Positions 37,796 to 41,693 of a stretch of DNA of 41,693 nt are shown here, in pieces (the first letter of the stretch is position 1; every line of letters begins with the position of its first letter). The notes beneath the pieces are model-generated. The model was not told where the DNA came from. It saw only the letters and a list, made by a program, of their open reading frames with translations, and ran no database searches. The position numbers were made by a program, and so were the translations under genes. The stretch is from Metaruminococcus_A sp003150405 (lineage in GTDB: Bacteria > Bacillota > Clostridia > Oscillospirales > Ruminococcaceae), in the NCBI GenBank assembly GCA_902489745.1, contig CABUBB010000017.1, forward strand, positions 1 through 41,693, read 5' to 3'.

Positions 37796-39520
37796 ATGAG
37801 AGCCATTTTTTCAAGAGTGAAATTAAAAGGGAAACAAATTTGGCTGCTTTCCGTACTGGTTTTGTTTGCAGCGGTTGCAGAAATGATGCTCCCCTCTCTG
37901 CTCGCCCAAATGATTAACAGCGGGGTGGCCGATTCTTCCCGCGGCACGGTGTTGATCCTTGCCGCCGTTATGGCGGGGGTCACCGTGCTGGCCTGTATCG
38001 TTAACTTTTTGTCGGTGAAAATTGCCTCCCGCATTTCCACGGACTTTTCCGCAGCGCTTCGCGGACAGGTTTTTGAAAAGGTGCAGAACTTTTCGGCTGC
38101 GGAACTGGACAAGTTCGGTACGGCCAGCCTGGTCACGCGAAGCACATCGGATATTACCAACGTGCAAAACTTTCTTACCCTGCTTTTGCGCATCGGCATC
38201 CTTGCACCGATGATGGCGGTGGCGGGCTTAATTTTCTCCGCTGCTACCGGCGGACAGGTCAGCTCTGTCCTTACGGTTGCGATTCCGGTATTATTGGTGG
38301 GGTGTGGCATTGTCATTCTGTTTGCTTCCCGCTATTCCGTAAAACTCAGGCAAAAACTGGACCGGCTCAATCAGCTTTTTCTGGAATCGCTGGAAGGGGT
38401 CCGGGTCATCCGCGCTTTCAATAAGCAGCAGGCGGAATGCCGCCGTTTCGGCAAGGCGAATACCGATTATGCTGCAACCGCCATGCTGTCCGGCCGAATC
38501 ACCAGCCTTTTGCTGCCGGTTATCAACGTGATTTTCGGCGTGACTACGGCGGCGGTTTTGGGGCTTGGCGCCTATTATGTCGAAACCGGCGCCATGGAGG
38601 TCGGTTCTCTAGTTGCGAACAGCCAGTATATCAGCATGGTGCTGATGTCGGTGATGATGTTGGCCCTTGTCATCATGATGTTCCCCACGGCATATGCCTG
38701 CGCAGGGCGTATTGCAGAGGTGTTGGAGACAGAAACCACGATTCGGGACGGCTCGTTTTCCTTGCAGGAGCGCCCTCTCCGTTCTACGGTAGAATTTCGC
38801 CATGTCACCTTTGCCTACCCCGGAGCGTCGGAGCCGATTTTAAAAGATATCAGCTTTGAAGCGCACCCCGGAGAAATCACCGCCATTATCGGCGGAACGG
38901 GACGGGGCAAATCCAGTATCCTGAAACTGATCCCGCGCCTGTACGATCCTCTGTTCGGCGAAGTGCTGATCGACGGCGTGAACGCCAAGGAATATGCCGT
39001 GGACGACCTGCGCTCCCTGATTGGCTATGTCCCCCAGAAAAACGTTCTGTTTTCCGGCGATATTGCCTCCAACCTCAATTTTGGAAAAGAGGACGGCGCG
39101 CAGCAGGATTGGCAGGCGGCGGTAAAAACTGCGTGCGCCGAGGAATTTATCCTAAAAAAAGAAAATGGGTATCATGACAGAGTTGCCCAAGGAGGAACAA
39201 ACCTTTCTGGCGGACAGCGCCAGCGTATGGCAATTGCAAGAGCAATTATGAAACAGCCCGAAATCTATGTGTTTGACGACAGCTTTTCCGCTTTGGATAT
39301 GAAAACCGACCAAACACTCCGCAAAAATCTGAAAGCGGCCATGGGAGACGCCACCATTATTATGGTGGCGCAGCGGGTCAGCACGATTTTGGACGCCGAC
39401 CGCATTCTGGTCGTTGACGATGGAATGATCGTCGGCCAGGGAACACATCAGGAGCTTTTGAAAAGCTGCCCCCTCTACCGTGAAATTGCCGAGATCCAGT
39501 TGGGAAAGGAGTGTGTCTGA
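37796..39520 (+). CDS. ABC exporter half-transporter, degenerate-site subunit
   Basis: A 574-residue half-transporter: six membrane helices (residues about 1-315) then an ATPase. The Walker A reads GGTGRGKS and the signature is canonical (LSGGQRQR). The residue after the Walker B Asp is Asp, not the catalytic Glu (VFDDSFSALD), and the switch His is Gln (VAQRVST). These changes mark the degenerate subunit of heterodimeric exporters such as TM287/288. The ATG at 37796 follows AGGAAGGGG. The partner gene starts 1 base after its stop. The complex probably exports drugs or lipids at the membrane. Confidence 0.93.
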   Translation: MRAIFSRVKLKGKQIWLLSVLVLFAAVAEMMLPSLLAQMINSGVADSSRGTVLILAAVMAGVTVLACIVNFLSVKIASRISTDFSAALRGQVFEKVQNFSAAELDKFGTASLVTRSTSDITNVQNFLTLLLRIGILAPMMAVAGLIFSAATGGQVSSVLTVAIPVLLVGCGIVILFASRYSVKLRQKLDRLNQLFLESLEGVRVIRAFNKQQAECRRFGKANTDYAATAMLSGRITSLLLPVINVIFGVTTAAVLGLGAYYVETGAMEVGSLVANSQYISMVLMSVMMLALVIMMFPTAYACAGRIAEVLETETTIRDGSFSLQERPLRSTVEFRHVTFAYPGASEPILKDISFEAHPGEITAIIGGTGRGKSSILKLIPRLYDPLFGEVLIDGVNAKEYAVDDLRSLIGYVPQKNVLFSGDIASNLNFGKEDGAQQDWQAAVKTACAEEFILKKENGYHDRVAQGGTNLSGGQRQRMAIARAIMKQPEIYVFDDSFSALDMKTDQTLRKNLKAAMGDATIIMVAQRVSTILDADRILVVDDGMIVGQGTHQELLKSCPLYREIAEIQLGKECV

Positions 39521-39521
39521 C

Positions 39522-41261
39522 ATGAAAACCCATACCTTCAAACGACTGCTGGGGTATCTGAAAGGCCATAGGCTGCGGTTGTTTTTCGTCCTGCTGTTTG
39601 CTTCCGTCAGCACCATTTTCACCGTGATGGCCCCGTTTGTGATCGGCAAGGTCACAACGACCCTGTTTGACAGCATCCGGGACGGTGTGTTTTATTGGGA
39701 AACCATTCTCTGGCTGCTGGCGGCGTTGGTCTGCCTCTATCTGATTTCCCAGTTCTTTTCGTTTTTGCAGGGATTTCACATGGCGAAGGTCACTGCCAAT
39801 GTTATGCGCGAAATCCGAAGCGACATTGACGGGAAAATGCACCGCCTGAAGCTGAACTACTACGATACCCATACCCACGGCGACATTCTCAGCGTGATCA
39901 CCAACGACGTCGATACCATCAATAATACTGTCAGCCAGAACCTGACCTCTATCGTTACACAGGTAATCACGGCGATCGGCATTCTTTTGATGATGCTGGC
40001 AATCAGCCCGAAGCTGACCATCATTCCAATCATTATGGTGCCGCTGTCGCTGCTCAGCGCGGCGGGCGTGATGAAGTCCAGCGGCCGGCATTATGAAAAG
40101 CAGCAGCAGTTGTTGGGTCAGCTCAACGGATACATTGAGGAAATGTACAACGGCCAGCAGGTCGTCCAGACCTTTAGTTATCAGGACAGAGCAAAACGGC
40201 GTTTTTCCGCTTTGAATGATGAACTGAAACATAGTTCCTATAAGGCGGAAACAACCGCGGGAGCCGTCAGCCCGATTACCACTCTAGTCAACGATATGGG
40301 ATATGTAGTTTGCGCTGTCATCGGCTGTCTGAGCGCCATCGGCGGCCGGATCACGGTGGGAAATGTGCAGGCTATGCTGGAGTACACCCGTCGGTTTGCC
40401 GAGCCGTTTTCCTCGCTGGCTGGTATGGCGGGCAGCTTCGGCGCAGCCAAAGCCGCAGGAGACCGAATTTTCGCTTTGCTGGACGCGGAGGAAGAATTGC
40501 CGGACGCAGAACACGGTATCATTCCCAAAGACCGTTCCGGCAGCGTGGCGTTCCAAAACGTTCAGTTCGGGTATACGCCTGACCGTTTGCTGATGAATGG
40601 TGTAAATCTGACCGTCAAACCTGGTCAGAAGGTGGCGATCGTGGGACCGACCGGCGCGGGCAAAACCACCCTGATCAACCTGCTCATGCGCTTTTATGAG
40701 ATTAACGGCGGCGCTATTATGGTGGACGGCGTCAATATACAGGATGTGCCCCGAGAAGAGCTGCGGGATCGCTTTGGTATGGTGTTGCAGGACACCTGGC
40801 TTTTTGAGGGGACGATTGCTGACAACCTGGGATATGCACAAGAGCATATGGACAGAAACAAGATTATTGCTGCAGCAAAATCGGCCTGTGCACATAATTT
40901 TATCAAAACGCTGCCCGGTGGATATGATATGGCGCTTTCTAAAGGAGCAGAAAACATTTCACAGGGAGAGCGCCAGCTTCTTACCATTGCCCGAGCTATC
41001 GCTTCCGATCCGGAAATTATGATTCTGGATGAGGCCACAAGTAATGTGGATACCCATACAGAGGTTTTGATCCAGCGCGCCATGGCGCAGTTGATGAAAG
41101 GGCGCACCAGCTTTGTCATTGCTCATAGGCTTTCCACCATCCGTGATGCCGATATGATTTTGTATATGGAGGATGGTGATATCAAGGAAGTCGGAAATCA
41201 CGATGAACTAATGGCAAGGGACGGGAAATATGCTGCCCTTTACAACAGCCAATTTGCATAA
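39522..41261 (+). CDS. ABC exporter half-transporter, catalytic-site subunit
   Basis: A 579-residue partner half-transporter. The Walker A is GPTGAGKTT, the Walker B carries the catalytic Glu (MILDEATSNVD) and the switch His is present (IAHRLST). The signature is altered to ISQGE. Together with its partner this gives one canonical ATP site (this Walker set with the partner LSGGQ) and one degenerate site (partner Walker set with ISQGE), as expected for a heterodimer. The ATG at 39522 follows AAAGGAGTGTGTCTGAC; the extension to 39480 lies inside the preceding gene. A terminator follows about 60 bases after the stop. Confidence 0.93.
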   Translation: MKTHTFKRLLGYLKGHRLRLFFVLLFASVSTIFTVMAPFVIGKVTTTLFDSIRDGVFYWETILWLLAALVCLYLISQFFSFLQGFHMAKVTANVMREIRSDIDGKMHRLKLNYYDTHTHGDILSVITNDVDTINNTVSQNLTSIVTQVITAIGILLMMLAISPKLTIIPIIMVPLSLLSAAGVMKSSGRHYEKQQQLLGQLNGYIEEMYNGQQVVQTFSYQDRAKRRFSALNDELKHSSYKAETTAGAVSPITTLVNDMGYVVCAVIGCLSAIGGRITVGNVQAMLEYTRRFAEPFSSLAGMAGSFGAAKAAGDRIFALLDAEEELPDAEHGIIPKDRSGSVAFQNVQFGYTPDRLLMNGVNLTVKPGQKVAIVGPTGAGKTTLINLLMRFYEINGGAIMVDGVNIQDVPREELRDRFGMVLQDTWLFEGTIADNLGYAQEHMDRNKIIAAAKSACAHNFIKTLPGGYDMALSKGAENISQGERQLLTIARAIASDPEIMILDEATSNVDTHTEVLIQRAMAQLMKGRTSFVIAHRLSTIRDADMILYMEDGDIKEVGNHDELMARDGKYAALYNSQFA

Positions 41262-41322
41262 TCATAATTTCCATAAAACAACTGTCGAATTCAAAGAGAA
41301 GATAAATATATAGAATCAACTT

Positions 41323-41356
41323 CCCGTAGGTGGCCGATTCACCTACGGGGATTTTT
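41323..41356 (+). terminator. Terminator of the GNAT-ABC operon
   Basis: CCCGTAGGTG (41323-41332) pairs with CACCTACGGG (41340-41349) and is followed by GATTTTT. Confidence 0.92.
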
Positions 41357-41480
41357 CAATTTATTTTCCGAGCAGCATTGGATTCAAAAAGCACGATATT
41401 CATTTGCCCATTTACAGCCCCATACGCCAAAAGAAAAAGCCATGGATCCTTGTGGTTGTGCATTTTCCGAGCATAGACAC

Positions 41481-41513
41481 AAAAATAGCCCTCCAAAATA
41501 GAGAGCTGTTTTT
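41481..41513. terminator. Weak bidirectional hairpin
   Basis: AAAAATAGCCCTC and GAGAGCTGTTTTT pair with one wobble and one mismatch around a 7-base loop, with A and T runs on the two sides. It may back up termination for the tRNA transcript or for the ABC operon. Confidence 0.5.
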
Positions 41514-41544
41514 ATTGCAAAGCTTGCGGTTTGCGCTTTGATTT

Positions 41545-41647
41545 GGGTTTACGCTACAAAAAAGACGTCGCTGCCAACGCGTGCATCTTTATTGATTATA
41601 AAAGAAAAGAGTCCGAACGCAAATTGCGTCCAGACTCAGTCTGGTGC
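41545..41647. repeat. Dispersed repeat, right copy beside tRNA-Leu
   Basis: It begins with GGGTTTACGCTACAAAAAAG (41545-41564) and ends with the hairpin GAGTC...GACTC (41609-41637) and CAGTCTGGTG. It matches 36098-36199 in order, spacing and orientation. The similarity stops inside the first bases of the tRNA 3' end. Confidence 0.7.
41600..41637 (-). terminator. Terminator of tRNA-Leu
   Basis: On the minus strand GAGTCTGGACGC and GCGTTCGGACTC pair over 12 bp with two G-U wobbles and loop AATTT. TTTTCTTTTA follows. It starts 4 bases after the tRNA CCA end. Confidence 0.85.
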
Positions 41648-41693
41648 CGGTGACCGGGGTCGAACCGGTACGGTATCGCTACCACTGGATTTT
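41642..41693 (-). tRNA. tRNA-Leu (NAA anticodon, UAA or CAA), 3' part
   Basis: On the minus strand the 3' half of a tRNA is visible: acceptor strand CACCGGC, discriminator A and an encoded CCA, a T-arm ACCGG-TTCGACC-CCGGT, and a long class II variable arm (GGTAGCGATACC). The anticodon stem ends in TCCAG, preceded by AAAA, so anticodon positions 35-36 are AA. Class II shape plus NAA gives Leu reading UUA or UUG. The 5' half lies beyond the window. Confidence 0.9.

Larger units (their letters stand above)
41262..41641. other. Intergenic region with terminators and repeats
   Basis: No gene is seen. From left to right it holds the terminator of the ABC operon (41323-41356), a 12 bp direct repeat ATTTTCCGAGCA at 41363-41374 and 41462-41473, a hairpin at 41481-41513, and the right copy of the dispersed repeat (41545-41647), which ends at the tRNA gene. 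Confidence 0.6.

Noticed and set aside
39480..39521. Longer N-terminus of the second ABC gene
   Set aside because: It lies inside the end of the first ABC gene; the strong AAAGGAG site serves the ATG at 39522.

Overview
The window looks like a chromosomal segment of an anaerobic, low-to-medium GC Firmicute, most likely a Clostridia member of the Oscillospirales/Ruminococcaceae type. The pointers are strong AGGAGG ribosome binding sites, sigma-A promoters of TTGACA-N17-TATAAT form, a T-box leader, a CIRCE operator, 4Fe-4S oxidoreductases, an indolepyruvate:ferredoxin oxidoreductase and a collagen-like (exosporium-type) protein. The genus cannot be fixed from the sequence alone. Genes lie in short operons separated by clear intrinsic terminators, with many divergent promoter pairs.

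Layout. 1-0.9 kb: a CbrC/UPF0167 fragment followed by two frameshifted small genes (decayed accessory DNA). 1.2-3.2 kb: a glyoxalase-fold protein and an MBL hydrolase that converge on a shared stop palindrome, then a small heat-shock protein with a CIRCE box and an unusual leader. 3.2-6.3 kb: a sugar-type operon of a divergent aldo/keto reductase with two 4Fe-4S motifs, a ThuA-like protein and a Gfo/Idh/MocA dehydrogenase. 6.4-9.1 kb: a small membrane protein, an amidase-fold protein, an HMA-like protein without cysteines, a patatin and a VanZ-like protein.

9.2-15.4 kb (minus strand) is the most informative region. A complete T-box leader, read here as phenylalanine-specific (UUC), precedes a sodium:solute symporter, phenylacetate-CoA ligase, iorA, iorB and a double-ACT protein. 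Together these can import an aryl acid such as phenylacetate, activate it to the CoA thioester and reductively carboxylate it to phenylpyruvate, one transamination from phenylalanine. T-box control (on when tRNA-Phe is uncharged) argues for this biosynthetic salvage direction rather than for amino acid fermentation.

15.5-30.5 kb: YjbQ, nitroreductase, polyphosphate kinase, GH3 beta-glucosidase, SMP-30 lactonase with a MATE exporter, an envelope cluster (PF06541-like membrane protein, SGNH hydrolase, DUF4358 lipoprotein), membrane proteins, a small GNAT, YqeY, an alpha/beta hydrolase and a siroheme/4Fe-4S reductase-like protein. 30.6-35.9 kb: a second MATE exporter, thioredoxin, the collagen-like protein, an SDR dehydrogenase and a cysteine synthase.

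36-41.7 kb: a MerR-type regulator faces a GNAT gene and a heterodimeric ABC exporter across a MerR-style promoter with a 19 bp spacer. The cassette is bracketed by direct copies of a repeat whose hairpin, at the right end, is the terminator of a tRNA-Leu gene that runs off the window. This suggests rearrangement or insertion at the tRNA 3' end.
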